Source of the DNA: Adineta steineri
Lineage: Eukaryota > Rotifera > Eurotatoria > Adinetida > Adinetidae
Direction of reading: 5' to 3'
Assembly (NCBI GenBank): GCA_905250115.1
Contig: CAJNOI010000008.1
Span: 821,822 to 885,821 of the forward strand
DNA: 64,000 bases
The position numbers and the translations under genes are program-made. Positions 1 to 15,405 of the stretch are shown here, piece after piece (within the stretch, counting starts at the first letter, position 1; each line of letters starts with the position of its first letter). The notes under the pieces were generated by a model. That model saw only the letters and a list, made by a program, of their open reading frames with translations. It was not told the DNA's origin and did no database searches.

Positions 1-1831
1 ACTCCTATTCATATTTTTATTTTCGTTCTTTAGACAATTCTTATAACATCATCAACGAATTCCATATTATTTGAATTATGTCCTCATTTCGAATTTCATA
101 TATTACTTATTCAACTTGCTTTATTAACGATTTCTTCATTTATGCATCTTTATTTTCTTCTAAAAGCATTAATTATGATTATAATCGTAGTTACATATGT
201 GTTTTATTCCAGTTATACTGAAGTATATAGTATTATTGCTGATAATTATGGTTTACGAAGTAATCTATTACTTATAGAAACAATTTTACAAAGTATTTTT
301 TTTATACTTTTACTATTTGCACTTGATCGACGGGTAAAAATTTCATATTTTTAATATGAATATTTGATTTCTATGATTATGTTTTTTATTCAGATTGAAT
401 ATATGAGTCGATTAGATTTATTATGGACAATTAAATTTCAAAATGAAAAACATGAAGCTGAAACAGTGAGCACTATTAGTCGATTATTATTAGAAAATAT
501 TCTACCAAAACATGTTGCAGAAATTATTATGAAAGAAAATATGAGTCAGGTAAAAACATATATATATTTAATTTGATTTACTTGATAATTAAATTTTATA
601 AATACAAATAGACGTGTTAATCCATTGAGATTATCGAGAAAATATCTAAATATAATTATTTATTTTTTCAGGGTCTTTATCATGAAAGTTATGATAATGT
701 TGTTGTTATGTTTGCATCAATACCTAATTTTAAAGAATTTTATGTTCAATCAGATGCTAATAATGATGGATTAGAATGTTTAAGATTACTCAATGAAATT
801 ATTGCTGAATTTGATAAAGTTAGTTTTGTATTAGAAATAAACAATTTTTACTTCTTTTCCTTTTATTTAGTTATTAGATAAGAATAAATTTAGTTGTGTA
901 GAAAAAATTAAAACAATTGGTCATACATATATGGCAGCAGCTGGTCTTAATCCAGGTGCTGAACATCGTATGGTAATGAAACAAATCATATTGTTTTTTT
1001 CGATATAATTATATTTTTTCTCATTAGACAAGAGAACGATATAATCAAAATGTTGTTGCACTTGCTGAATTTGCTTTTGCAATGATTGCAGTACTTGAAG
1101 GAATCAATCGAGATTGTTTTAATGATTTTAAATTACGTGTGGGCATGTGTAATGGACCTCTTGTTGCAGGTAAATTACAATAATCATGAAAGAATTTAAA
1201 AAAAAAAGGATTTTAACTTGTACTGGTAGAATTAAGAGTATGGTGCGAGTCCAGCACAGCAGCGGATCTAGGATTTTGGAAGGGAGGGGGGAGGGTGGTA
1301 CCTAAGTAGGCAGGGGCAGTACCTGGGGAGAAGGCGATTTTGTCTAAAACCTATTTTTTGAGTTCATTTTTGCTGTAAATAATCAAAAATAATTCTGAAA
1401 GGGGGGGGGGGGCGATCGCCCCTTCTAAATCCGCTACTGGTCTAGCATGCTATGATATCGATGATTTATCTTTATATCTATATTATTTGATATTTTTTTC
1501 TAGGTATTGTTGGCGCCAAAAAGCCTCAATATGATATATGGGGAAATACAGTAAATGTTGCATCACGTATGGATAGTACAGGTGTGGTTAGTTGTATACA
1601 TGTAAGTTTATTGATTGATTGTGTATTTGTTAAAGCGAAAAAATATTTTTTAAGGTTCCGGAAGAAACTCAACGAGTTTTATTTGAAAATGGTTATCCAT
1701 GTGAATGTCGTGGGCCAATTTATGTTAAAGGCAAAGGTAATATGACAACTTATTTAGTTCGACCACGTGGTTTTATGATGCCAACATCATCTTCCAATCT
1801 TTCATCAATCGGTACGGCATCGAATAAATAA
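1..1831 (+). CDS. Membrane adenylyl cyclase, C-terminal part (partial at window start)
   Basis: This is the 3' part of a transmembrane adenylyl cyclase, which makes cyclic AMP from ATP at the plasma membrane. Exons I can join in frame are 34-333, 394-549, 672-818, 871-972, 1028-1169, 1504-1601 and 1655-1831, all with GT-AG introns. The first exon encodes hydrophobic segments of the second membrane cassette. The rest is the C2 catalytic domain: [30 protein letters not shown], and [18 protein letters not shown]. The ATP-site residues expected in C2 (Lys in EKIKTIG, Asp and Asn in YDIWGNTVN, Arg in ASRMD, Lys in VKGKG) are visible; the metal-binding aspartates belong to C1, which lies outside the window. 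The gene stops with TAA at 1829-1831. The subtype cannot be fixed from this part alone. The 334-base intron 1170-1503 is much longer than its neighbours because it carries a mobile element. Confidence 0.93.
1257..1439. mobile_element. Small non-autonomous hAT-type element (MITE) in an adenylyl cyclase intron
   Basis: A 183-base insert has inverted ends: CAGCAGCGGATCTAG on the left and TAAATCCGCTACTG on the right, which pair with few mismatches. It is flanked by 8-base direct repeats, gtccagca at 1249-1256 and gtctagca at 1440-1447, with one mismatch. A CAG start and an 8-base duplication are hallmarks of hAT transposons. The interior is G-rich, with a run of 12 G near the right end, and has no coding capacity. 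The insert sits inside the intron 1170-1503 and leaves both splice sites intact. Confidence 0.8.
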
Positions 1832-2058
1832 ATTTATTTTATTACAATTTTTCAAGTCAGATTTTTCTCCCCGTGAACTTTTGTTCGTAAGACACTTTGT
1901 TTTTTTGTTATATGTATGTAATCATTATGATGAAAACAGTATTTAGATTCTTTTTTTTGTGTTTTTTTTCTTTTTTCAAAAAAAAGCAAATGACAAAAAG
2001 AAAAAAACAAATATGACATAATCTGACGGACGACATGAATTATGCATGTTTTAATAAT

Positions 2059-5000
2059 TTAGCGTTTTCGATTATTTCGTGGAACTGATGTTGTCGGCCG
2101 TTTTGCTAAAAAGAAAAATCATTAAAATAGTTTCGAATTCAAATATCAATAAACTATAAAATACGTTCTTCTCTCTCGTGGTAAAATCTAGAGTTTTCAA
2201 GAGAGCGATGGCAAGGACTAAAACTCGATTTTGGCACATATCAACTCCTAATAGATACGTGTCGGTTGCTATTTATTAAACCAGTGCTGCGCAAGACAAT
2301 CTGATAGTATAATGATTTAGAAATTTTTTTAGTAGTACTTACAATAATCAACGGATTGATCTCGATTTATTGCTGGATTAGTAATATTATCTGAAGCATT
2401 TTTATTTCTAAATAAAAAAACATAATGGATTAATAAATATTTCAATAGAATAAAATTCTATATATCTTCTTACTCCAAAACTGTATTTTTTTCATGTTCA
2501 GTAAGAATTCTTTCATTTGAAAATAAAATTGTATTAAAAGGTACTTTTGTTCTATATTTTTCATGATCATTTACATTCATTTTATCCAATATACCCGTCC
2601 AAACAAGTAAATCATCAACAAGTAACTATTAAAATAAATTTTTTACTCTTTATTTCTATTGATATTAATACATACAGAAAATTCTCTAACACCACGATTA
2701 GATGTTTTTGCATAATTCCATATCTTAATCATAGATACAGATGTTGGTCGATCAAAAATAACAAATATTCGATTTATCTTAAAATAAAAAAATTATTGTT
2801 CTTTTTCAAATAGAACTTTTTTTATATTAAATATACATACAACATTAGGTAAAATAGGTGAAATCCAACAATGTGTACCATCAACTTCATCATTTTCACC
2901 ATCGATTAATTTATCTGGTGTACGAATATCATCATCTACACCTGGATTAAGAGCATTTACACTATGTGGATAAGCAGCAATATCTATTGATAAATAGAAA
3001 GTCTTAGTCCTTTATCCTATATTTATATAGTAAGATTCGTATACTTTGTTCAGTTAAACCAATACATTCGCCGTGTTCATCATAAAATTCTAAACCATTC
3101 AAACCAATATAATAAGCATCACCATGTGTTGAATGAAGTTGAAATTCATAGATAACTATAAATAAATCGTTTATTCAACTAGGTAATTTTATAATTAACA
3201 ATAGAAATTTTAAAGAATTGTTATGCCTTGAATAAGTCTAATCTAGTGGGATTTTATAAGAGATAAGAATAGTATCAATTCGTTAGCTAGTCTAAATATT
3301 CAAAACTTTGTTGATTTCTATAAGGAATTGAAATCAGTTAAGAACGTAAATGTACGTATGCTTTCTAATAAATTTCATCTAGTTAATTTTCTAATAGTAA
3401 TTAGAAAAACCTTTTCTATATATTAAATTCCAGATATAACTGTCGAGACAAAGTAACGTTTTACGGTACACTAACATTTTTTTAAACATGAATAACAGAT
3501 AATATCTCACCTCAATCGTCATTCCGATTGAAGACAAGACATAGATTTAGTTTAATGAAGGACTTTATTATTAGTTATCATTTGATTGATATTTTTCTTT
3601 TGAAGTTTCAGTTTTCAAACTCTAGTCGTGTTTTATGAATAGTTCATTATAATGTCATCGCATGCAGACTTCACTTTTAAATTAAATAACAAAAATCTCT
3701 CTACCATTCCAAATGGAAAATAAATAATCATATAGACACGCTGAGAAAATTTCATGAGGGTAGTTTGCATTGTACTTTATATTTCAGCAGAATCTAGATG
3801 AAAAGATATCGTCAATAATTGCAGTCAGAAAATCATCAATCTTTTTGATTCATTGTGAAGAGAAAAAGGTCAATGGTATTGTCAAGTGAATGGTCCTCTA
3901 AGGAATAAGCTTAGAACTCTGCTATCTAATATCAAAAGAAGACAAACAGAATACGCTGGTCTTTCATAAATCATTTGTAAGAGTATCTATTTTAATAACT
4001 TACATCCATTTGGCATTGATATATCTGAATCTGTATCACGATTAGTATTCGATATTTGTCTAAAATAATAAAAATTTATTATTCGCTTAAAAAATTAAAT
4101 TTAGTACTTGTTTTGAATATGTTGTTGTTGATTTTCAAGCATTGTTTTCGCATGAGCAAAAACAATTTCTTGTGCATAATCAAAGAAACAATGTCCTGGT
4201 GCTCGGCGTAATAGAAAACCTTGTTTCGGTGAAACAATTTTATCATTTAATTGTACATGAAGTCTTTTAACCTGTTTCACAAATAAACATGAAAATTTTC
4301 ATGATTTCAAAACATTGAAAAAAGACAAACTTACTCCTCGATATGTGTCATCTGGAGATTTATTATAATTCCATATACGTAAACCATGTAATCGTTTTGG
4401 TCCACTTAGCGTTATTATAATACGTACTTTTTCTTTCGTATTATATGGACATAACCACATATGCGTATCTTTGCATGTTACATTTTCATCGTCAAATAAT
4501 CTAAAAATTGTTTTGAAAAGAAAAAAATTTAAAATGTTTTTCTTTTATTACTTATCAAGTGTTCGAACATCATTAGCATTTGATGGTAGAATAGTTATAT
4601 CTCGAGGACGAGCATCATAGGATTGTATTGCACACTCAACATCATTTATATCAACAACTTCAATACCAGTTAAACCACAATAATTACGATCACCCCATGT
4701 ATCTGTTATAGTTAAAATCAATTCTAATAAAATAATAATTTTGTAATAGTTTAAATTAAACAAAAACTAATATACTATTTCCATAATATTCTGGTACTTG
4801 ATTTGCATCGGATGAGCGAAGAGCTGTAAAAGGTCGTCGTAACATAGCACGTGTCATTGGACGAATCTATTTAGAAAACAATCTTCTATACAAAACAATT
4901 ATTATGATTATTATTCATACATCAGTTCCACAGGTGGGTGGTCGATTGCTGTTTAATCGAGAATTATCTTCATCATCTTGACTTGCTTCTTGATCAACAT

Positions 5001-8000
5001 ACATTTCATCATAAGTAGAGATTTTCTCGAGAATTTCGTCGTCTGTAGTAAATAAAATAGTCTATATGGAATAAAAATATTAAATTCTTTTTGAAATAAT
5101 AAGTTTCAATAAAATACAAACTTCTCCATAAGCTGATGGATCATTAGTAGCATTTATATTACCACAAGCTTGACTTATTTCTCCTTTGAATACCATATGA
5201 CCGTCAAGAGAAATTTCAATATATTTAGCACCACGAGCGGAATGAATACGATTTTTATTGTAATTCTTAAATGTAAATAATGAATAATTTAAATTTTTTT
5301 AGTAATTAAATAGATTTATGTACTAAAACAATAAGACACATTAATGAGTAGTTCTGACTATCACGATACATAATTTACTGAATGCCTTTTTAATCGTATC
5401 AAGAGTATTAACGAGTTAACTGTCTAACTAATTAAAAATGATAATTTTACATTCGACAAATCTCATTGCTATAAGTTGAGGGTTATATTCCTCGAATAGC
5501 ATCTGTGAGAGTGATCTTTTTTGGCATTCATTTTAAGTGCTCTATTTCTTACCCATATTCTAATCATAGCTATTTCAACTGGATGTTCAAATGTAATATA
5601 AATGAAATGATTTCGTCCAGCTGTAAATGGTGCGAGCCACATATGAACATCATCTCGGGTTTTATTCACTCCATCAATTAGATTTGTTACAACACGTGGA
5701 TCATTACCATATTCAGGTAAAATATTTATATCTGCTGGATCTGCTGTGATCTATAAATCATAAATTTTATTAGTATTAAAAGAATTATGATTTCATACTT
5801 TTCGAATCATAACTGGATAACCTTCACTAGAAAATATTTCAATACCATTCAAGCCAATATAATGACGATCACCCCATGTTGTTTTTAAATTTAAAACTAA
5901 CTGTTCACCACTAGGTAATTCAGGTATTGTAAAACTAGAGTAAAATTTATTTGTTATAAACTAATATCAATACTATTAACATACTGTTCTTCATCCGTTT
6001 CATTTTCATGTTTTGAATGACTATTTGTAAAATATTCTTCGATTCGTTCATCTAGTAAACAATAAAATTTTATTTATTAGTATAATCAAGCTTTGTTTTT
6101 TTTCGTCTGTTAAATACTTTCAAGCATTCCACGATGACGTCGACTAAATAGGTCAATTTGTGTCATTGAATTTTCAAGCCAGTCATTTTGCGATGTGTTA
6201 GAATCTATTTTTAGTAAAAAAATATAAGATATATATATGTAATAAATGAAATTTCTTTACCATTGGAACAATTATCTCGTAATGGATCTTGTCTATTTGA
6301 TGATTGTTGATGTTTGGATAATATTTCATCTTCAAATTCGGAATCAATATGAACTTCTCTAGATAAAATATTTGATTTATTAATTGAAATATTAAATATA
6401 TTAAAAAAATTACTTTGGTTGTAAAAAATTTTCCAGATTAAGACTATCGACTACTCTTGCTTTTTCATTTGTTCCAACGAAAAATAATTGTTGATTATTT
6501 GAATAATTACTATTGTTCTTGATCAGACCGCCTCCGGTAGTTCGTACTTCTATTTAATAATAAAAATTTCAATATTGTAACAAAACAATTACGTGTAAAA
6601 CACTTCTCTTTGCTTGAATAACCCTTACAAAAGACATCTGTTATAACAAGAAAAAAAAATGCTTTTTTTTTAAAAACATTGTTTTATTTTTAGAATATTT
6701 TAGTTAAACAAGAAATACAGCTGAAGGGCAAGAAAAGGCTAATAAACATTACAGTGATTTTTCGTATGTTGTATAACATACTTAATAAAAGAAATTTTCA
6801 GAAACTGGAATAACAGAGGTCAATTTATATCGAAGTAATAGATTATTGAATACATATGTGTCATTTACACAGGTATATGTCAATAGTAATAGAATATTTT
6901 CTTTAAAAAAATACAGCAACTATCTTTATTTACCCGGTCGATTTCCTCCTGCATGTGGTAGATTATAATGACTTGCAACAGGATTTTTCGGTATATCACG
7001 ACGATTCATTTTTATTTAAAACACATATGATAAAAAAGGCACTTGTATAAAAATTGCCTCAACTGACAATTAATAAGAAGACATTATGTGCACCAGTATT
7101 CACCATTTATTACTCTCAAAATATACGACTCTTTCTTTTTTTTTCTTTTCTTCTCTTTACTTTTTTTTTAAAGGTGTTGTCAAGTTGCCTTTCTCTTAAC
7201 TACATAGCTGTCGTTAGAGTGAAGGAAAAGAGAAAAGAAAAATGATCTTTCCTCTCTTGAAATAACTTACCTACCTACCGGTGACGATAGATAAGAATTC
7301 TCTTGTTGAATTGTCTTTTCTTCGTCATTATTTTGCTCATGCGATATTGACTAAAAAATAAAATAATCAATAATCTTTCTTTTGTTATTATTTATAACTT
7401 ACGAGTTTAACTATAGATGGTATATCATCAAGAGATAAAGCTATAAGAAAGTAAAAAATTTTATATTATAATAATCTATCTAATAACTTACAAACACGAC
7501 TTAATATTTGATGGTTATCATTATCATCATTATCATTATCAGAAGAAGATTCTTCGAAATCAGATTCATATTCTTATAGAAAAATATTAATAATTGAATT
7601 TTTCATAAAAATTTATTTTTTGAAAATTTACCTTGAATATTTTCAGTTATTTTTGTTTTATTAAACCAATTTGGCATCCAACTTTGATCGATATTATCTG
7701 GTGCCATCTTACCAAATGATACCTGATCATTTGTTCCATTAGCTATTATCTGACTAGCATCTATTTCAATCACTTGATTACCCCATGCAGATTTTGGCAA
7801 TGCTTCACTAGGGGTTCCAGCTGATTTAACTGCACGTTTAGATGTTACTTGTTGAAATTGTCTATTATTGAATAAAGATTTGGAATGTGGTGGTAATTGC
7901 GGATTACTATCAGGAATAGAATTTTGATCAATATCAGCAATAATAGAACCGTCAGCTGTTTTAATTTTTGTTTTTGTTGATGATGTCCATTGACGACGAC

Positions 8001-8490
8001 CGTTTGGTAGTAATGAATGTTTCTGTTGTGTTGTATTTGATGGTGTTGGAAATGAAAAATTAGAAAACGAAGGTGAAGGAGTTACAAATCGATTTGTTGC
8101 ATTATCTAGGAAAATAAACACAAAAAAAATACTTCGAATATGAATGATTATCATTGTTTTACTTGTAATAGATACTGGTCGTCGTTGTGGTGCACTATGA
8201 GCTCCATTTAAATATAACTGAAAACCAGTTTCACGTTTTTTAGCACTATTATCTTTTGGTTGTCGTTGAGTTTGATATGTTTTAAGTAAACGATTTCGTT
8301 CTTGCAATTGAATTAGATATTCATCATGTTTACTTGGAACATCACCACGATGAGCTTGAATCTTAAAATAAATACAAAGTCGATATAATTGATTCTTTTA
8401 CTTTTTGTTGCTTACTGCACTATGACTTCGAAAAGTTTTTCGTGAAGAGTTAAGAGGTTCAATAGATTGATCATAATTACTATTCGACAT
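2059..8490 (-). CDS. KATNIP: KATNIP-like (KIAA0556) ciliary-base protein
   Basis: KATNIP is a microtubule- and katanin-binding protein of the ciliary base. The first exon, from ATG 8490-8488, encodes MSNSNYDQSIEPL and then KHDEYLIQLQERNRLLK and GFQLYLNGAHSAP, which match the KATNIP N-terminus as I remember it. Downstream exons carry three copies of the DUF4457 core: TWGDRHYIGLNGIEIF near 5860, TWGDRNYCGLTGIEVV near 4690 and THGDAYYIGLNGLEFY near 3110. The C-terminal part includes DLLVWTGILDKMN near 2600, and the last exon (2059-2105) ends RNNRKR. About 20 short introns are seen. Two are long: 3170-4003, where I see no coding or repeat signal, and 2106-2340. The join between the exon ending at about 7279 and the exon 6933-7009 is uncertain, because the latter has an in-frame TAA just before its own ATG; two transcripts or two genes are possible. 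Confidence 0.82.
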
Positions 8491-9209
8491 ATTTAAAATA
8501 TCTAAAATTATGCATTAGTATCAATATACAGATATAATTATTTTTAATGGTACAAATATTTGCAAAAACAAGAATGTTTATTTATACAATGAATAATCGC
8601 TTAGAATTCTAGAGTATTAAATTACAAATTATATCACTTATTGCTTTTTTTACATGATCAATCAATGAAAAATATTGTACATATTGTTTAGAAGACTATC
8701 TGAATAGAGAATTGCGTTGTAATTTCTATGAATGTTCTAATTCTCGATTATTTCAATTCCTTCAATCTTGTAATATGATTATTCTCAAACATATCCATTT
8801 CGAATGTCTGATTGCTAGAGGTATCTTAAACACTATGAAACCTTATATAAAATGTTAAATTAAATATGAAATAATTAATCAATATTCATTGAAAAGTATA
8901 GATTTTTATCAAAATTTCTAAATATTTTCATTACCGTTAAAAAGATGTCGCTCATATATGTTTAATTTAAATATAAATCTTTATTATCCATATTATTTTC
9001 TATCCAATTGAAGACAATAAATCTGAATTATATTTAAAACTTTATCGAGAAAGGAAAATCATTCATATCGTATCTGTTTATATTTTGGCGGTTTATGTAA
9101 TTGACCATTATTAATCTAACATTGTGAATAGATAAAGAATTACAACGAATTTATTTTCATTGACCAATAAATTTATTAGATCATTTAACAATTTAAAATT
9201 TTCAATTCA
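8491..9209. other. Divergent intergenic region, KATNIP / PARP
   Basis: This 719-base AT-rich spacer lies between the start of the minus-strand KATNIP-like gene and the start of the plus-strand PARP gene. It must hold the promoters of both. I see no open frame with family resemblance, no RNA gene and no clear repeat in it. Confidence 0.5.
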
Positions 9210-12554
<3,345 letters not shown>

Positions 12555-12698
12555 AAGAAAAAAACGATTTGAATGTTCTATTTTTGTCATATAAATTTGT
12601 ATATGTATATGTTAATTTCTTTATTTTTGTGTATTTCATTATGAATAAAAGACCACGATCAATTTAATATTTTAAAAAACATAATTATTTATCATTCA

Positions 12699-14502
12699 TC
12701 AATTCTGAAGTGGAAAAGGCATTTTTTCGTGATTAGATTGTTGATGAAATAATTTTAATGTTGTATGTGTACTTCGAGATGTTGATGATCTTGGTTGGGT
12801 ATCAAGACTTTTTTGTATTTTAAATGAACTACTCTTTTTCTCTTTATTGTTTGATATCATCGATATTGATGATGAGCTTTTATGTGCATGACAAGTATCT
12901 GATTTATGAATATTATTGATTTGAATTGTATATAACATATCATCTTCACCTCGAATCTTGAGAAAAATTTGAATATGGCAAACAAACGATTTAGATATAT
13001 TAAACTCTAGCTTTTCTATTGATCCTACTAAACAGTTTAGAATTTTACTTCCAGCTGATTTCTGATTCACTTTCGTCATGCACAGAGTGTAGCTTCGAGC
13101 AGATATGAATACTAGTAAAGAGTGAATACCATAGTTCTACCCTCACACCGTAACCTAAAGATATAACTTTTTGTACGTAACGATCTATTTACTTTGTATG
13201 AAAAATATGTTTGTTGTTCATGTTTATCAATTGTTTTTATCAATGTTTCTCTTCGATCTATTTGACATGGACCACGCCATCGATTATTATCATCAATACT
13301 ATCTGTAATCTGGTGTGAAACATTTCGTTGTTCAAGTTTCATATTATTTGAATATTCTTGTTGTAGAATTTTACTCTGTTTATTATTCATATAATCGACA
13401 TAATAGATTAAATCACTAAGAAACATATCAATCTAAATTTATATTTTTATATTTAAAATAAATAATTCGCTTCAAATAATTGATTTACATGTTTCAATTT
13501 ATTCAACGAACATTCATCAAGATTTAGATCTTTTTTTCTACTACGATGACTATATCGTTTTACTAAATCAAACATAGATTCAATTGCTCTAAAATATAAA
13601 CATAACGATGAATATAAAAACTTATCTATTCTCTTTACATTTTAATTGCACCAACTTCAGTTAAATGTTCTGTTGATATTTGTTGATAATTTGAAATTTC
13701 AATCCGAATTTTTTCAATCCGTTGTTGTATTTCTGTATAATTCTGCTGTAATTCATGTATACGATTATTCATAAATGATATTTTATTATTTTTATTCTAA
13801 AAAATTTCTTTCAAATTCATTTATAAAAATCAGGCTTACTGTCTCTTCGCCAATAAGACATTCACCATTGAGAAAAGTATGAGGGGGTTTGTTAGCGAAA
13901 CTACAATGGATATCCGCCAATTCGCGAAAGTTCACGGGCGCGATTTGGTACAAGTCCAGCGAACTTTCGCCAACTGTAATAATCAAGGGGGAACAAACTG
14001 ATTTCCATACTGAAAATCAAGTAGAAATCATAAGTAATCAAAGAAATCATGAGAAATCACGAGAAATCAAAAAGATGTGAGTGTGGGTGNNNNNNNNNNN
14101 NNNNNNNNNNNNNNNNNNNNNNNNNNNNNNNNNNNNNNNNNNNNNNNNNNNNNNNNNNNNNNNNNNNNNNNNNNNNNNNNNNNNNNNNNATTTTACCTAA
14201 GAATTCGTTGTTTAAACATGATTTCTTTTTCATGTAAAGCATCCTTTCGTTTTTGTAAATGTTCTGTACGTGTTTGAAATTCATTTCGAGAATTTACAAG
14301 TGTTTCATCAAGTGTTTGTACTTCGAAATATTTATTAAGTAATTGTAAATTTAATTTAACATCATTATCATTCGTATTATTCAAATTTCTAAAATTAATT
14401 AATTAATTAAATATTTGCAAAGGATTTAATCTCTACAAACTTTAATAATGGAAGTTTAATTGATTGTTCATAGTCTAGAAGATTAGGCGCTCTACAAGAC
14501 AT
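12699..14502 (-). CDS. CCDC42/CFAP73-like coiled-coil protein, broken by an assembly gap
   Basis: The start is ATG 14502-14500 (MSCRAPNLLDYEQSIKLPLL), followed by a DUF4200-type coiled coil (ETLVNSRNEFQTRTEHLQ, ALHEKEIMFKQRILR) ending at the donor by 14196. After the N gap come HELQQNYTEIQQRIEKIR, the segment AIKMAIESMFDLVKRYSHRS, and MFLSDLIYYVDYMNNK, matching the middle and end of the CCDC42/CFAP73 family of axonemal and sperm-tail proteins. The conserved FDKFLKEN-type stretch is missing, so one or more exons probably lie in the gap. Beyond the family's usual end, the protein continues across a 57-base intron (13097-13153 approximately) into about 140 further residues (ARSYTLCMTKVNQKSAGSK, HIQIFLKIRGEDDMLYTIQ and a Ser-rich tail), ending at 12699. 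I do not recognise that extension. Confidence 0.72.
13801..14089. repeat. GC-richer inserted sequence beside the gap
   Basis: This intron segment is clearly richer in GC than the sequence around it. It contains the inverted pair GCGAAAGTTC (about 13925) and GAACTTTCGC (about 13960), further GCGAA/TTCGC words, and ends in GTGAGTGTGGGTG directly against the run of N. On the minus strand a 64-codon open frame (13792-13986) crosses it, but it has no ATG context or family match that I can see. I read it as part of a mobile element or repeat. Confidence 0.45.
14090..14189. other. Assembly gap (100 N)
   Basis: Exactly 100 unknown bases, most likely a placeholder for a gap of unknown size. It lies within the coiled-coil gene 12699-14502 and directly follows a telomere-like GTGTGGGTG motif. 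Open frames reading across it carry no information. Confidence 0.99.
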
Positions 14503-15405
14503 GTTAATATGAAAGAAAAATTAACAATTATTCTCTTAGAAACCTATTCAATCGAAAGAAAAAAATTTTTTTGTGTACGAATACATTTTTAACCATCACT
14601 GATGTCAGGCTAATTTTCGTATAAAGTGAGAAATTTCATTACACAACTATACTAGTATATATGTGTTTAGTTCAATAGTCATTCATTCTTTCGTTTTTAA
14701 TTGTCACACATTAGTCATGAAATTGTTTTAGATGAAAATATGTGTAGACGAACAAATATCTAAACTATTAGAATTGCTCTGTAACATTCTTTTCGCGTGT
14801 CTACTGTCTTTTTCGCTTTCCTTCATTCACATTTTATTGTGAATAGAAACAATAATAATAACAACAAAAATAATAATGATGTTTTTTTATTGTAAAAGAA
14901 AAGCAATCTATGTGTGAAAGTAAATCGTTTTGACAAATTCTATTCGACGAACATCAATGAGCATTACTATTGATTAGAATTGCTTTTAATAATAATATAA
15001 CTACATCAACAACTTGTCTTAATGATGATTGAAGAGATTTAATACTATATGAGACATGTACGATAATCTGATTGTGTTATCTTAACCTATTGGTTGAGCT
15101 CGTGTTAGAATTTGAATAGACTAACTTGTCATAGGTTGGTTCAAAAAAACGAAGTAAAATAGAATTGATGTGATCTATTACATTTTTATGTACCGCCAAA
15201 TGAATGGTATGATTTCCGAAAGTCATTCTTCTTATTTTAATTTATTCATAATGAGAAACGGATGTCTATTGAAATCAATTGTCATCATATGAGAGAAAAA
15301 CTATATGTGATTGTAAAAAATAACGTTTATTATTATACATGACAAATACATAAAGAAAGAAAGAAAAAGAAAAACGAAGACAAAAAAAAATGAGAGAGAA
15401 AAGTT
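14503..15405. other. Intergenic, coiled-coil gene / RNF220 3' end
   Basis: About 900 AT-rich bases hold the upstream region of the minus-strand coiled-coil gene and the 3' flank of the RNF220-like gene. A purine-rich stretch (15350-15405) directly follows the RNF220 stop codon. Nothing else is recognisable. Confidence 0.4.

Noticed and set aside
7054..7245. 63-codon plus-strand open frame
   Set aside because: It covers T- and A-rich simple sequence in the doubtful intron of the KATNIP-like gene and shows no family pattern.
14049..14284. Open frames running across the N block
   Set aside because: They exist only because unknown bases cannot form stops.
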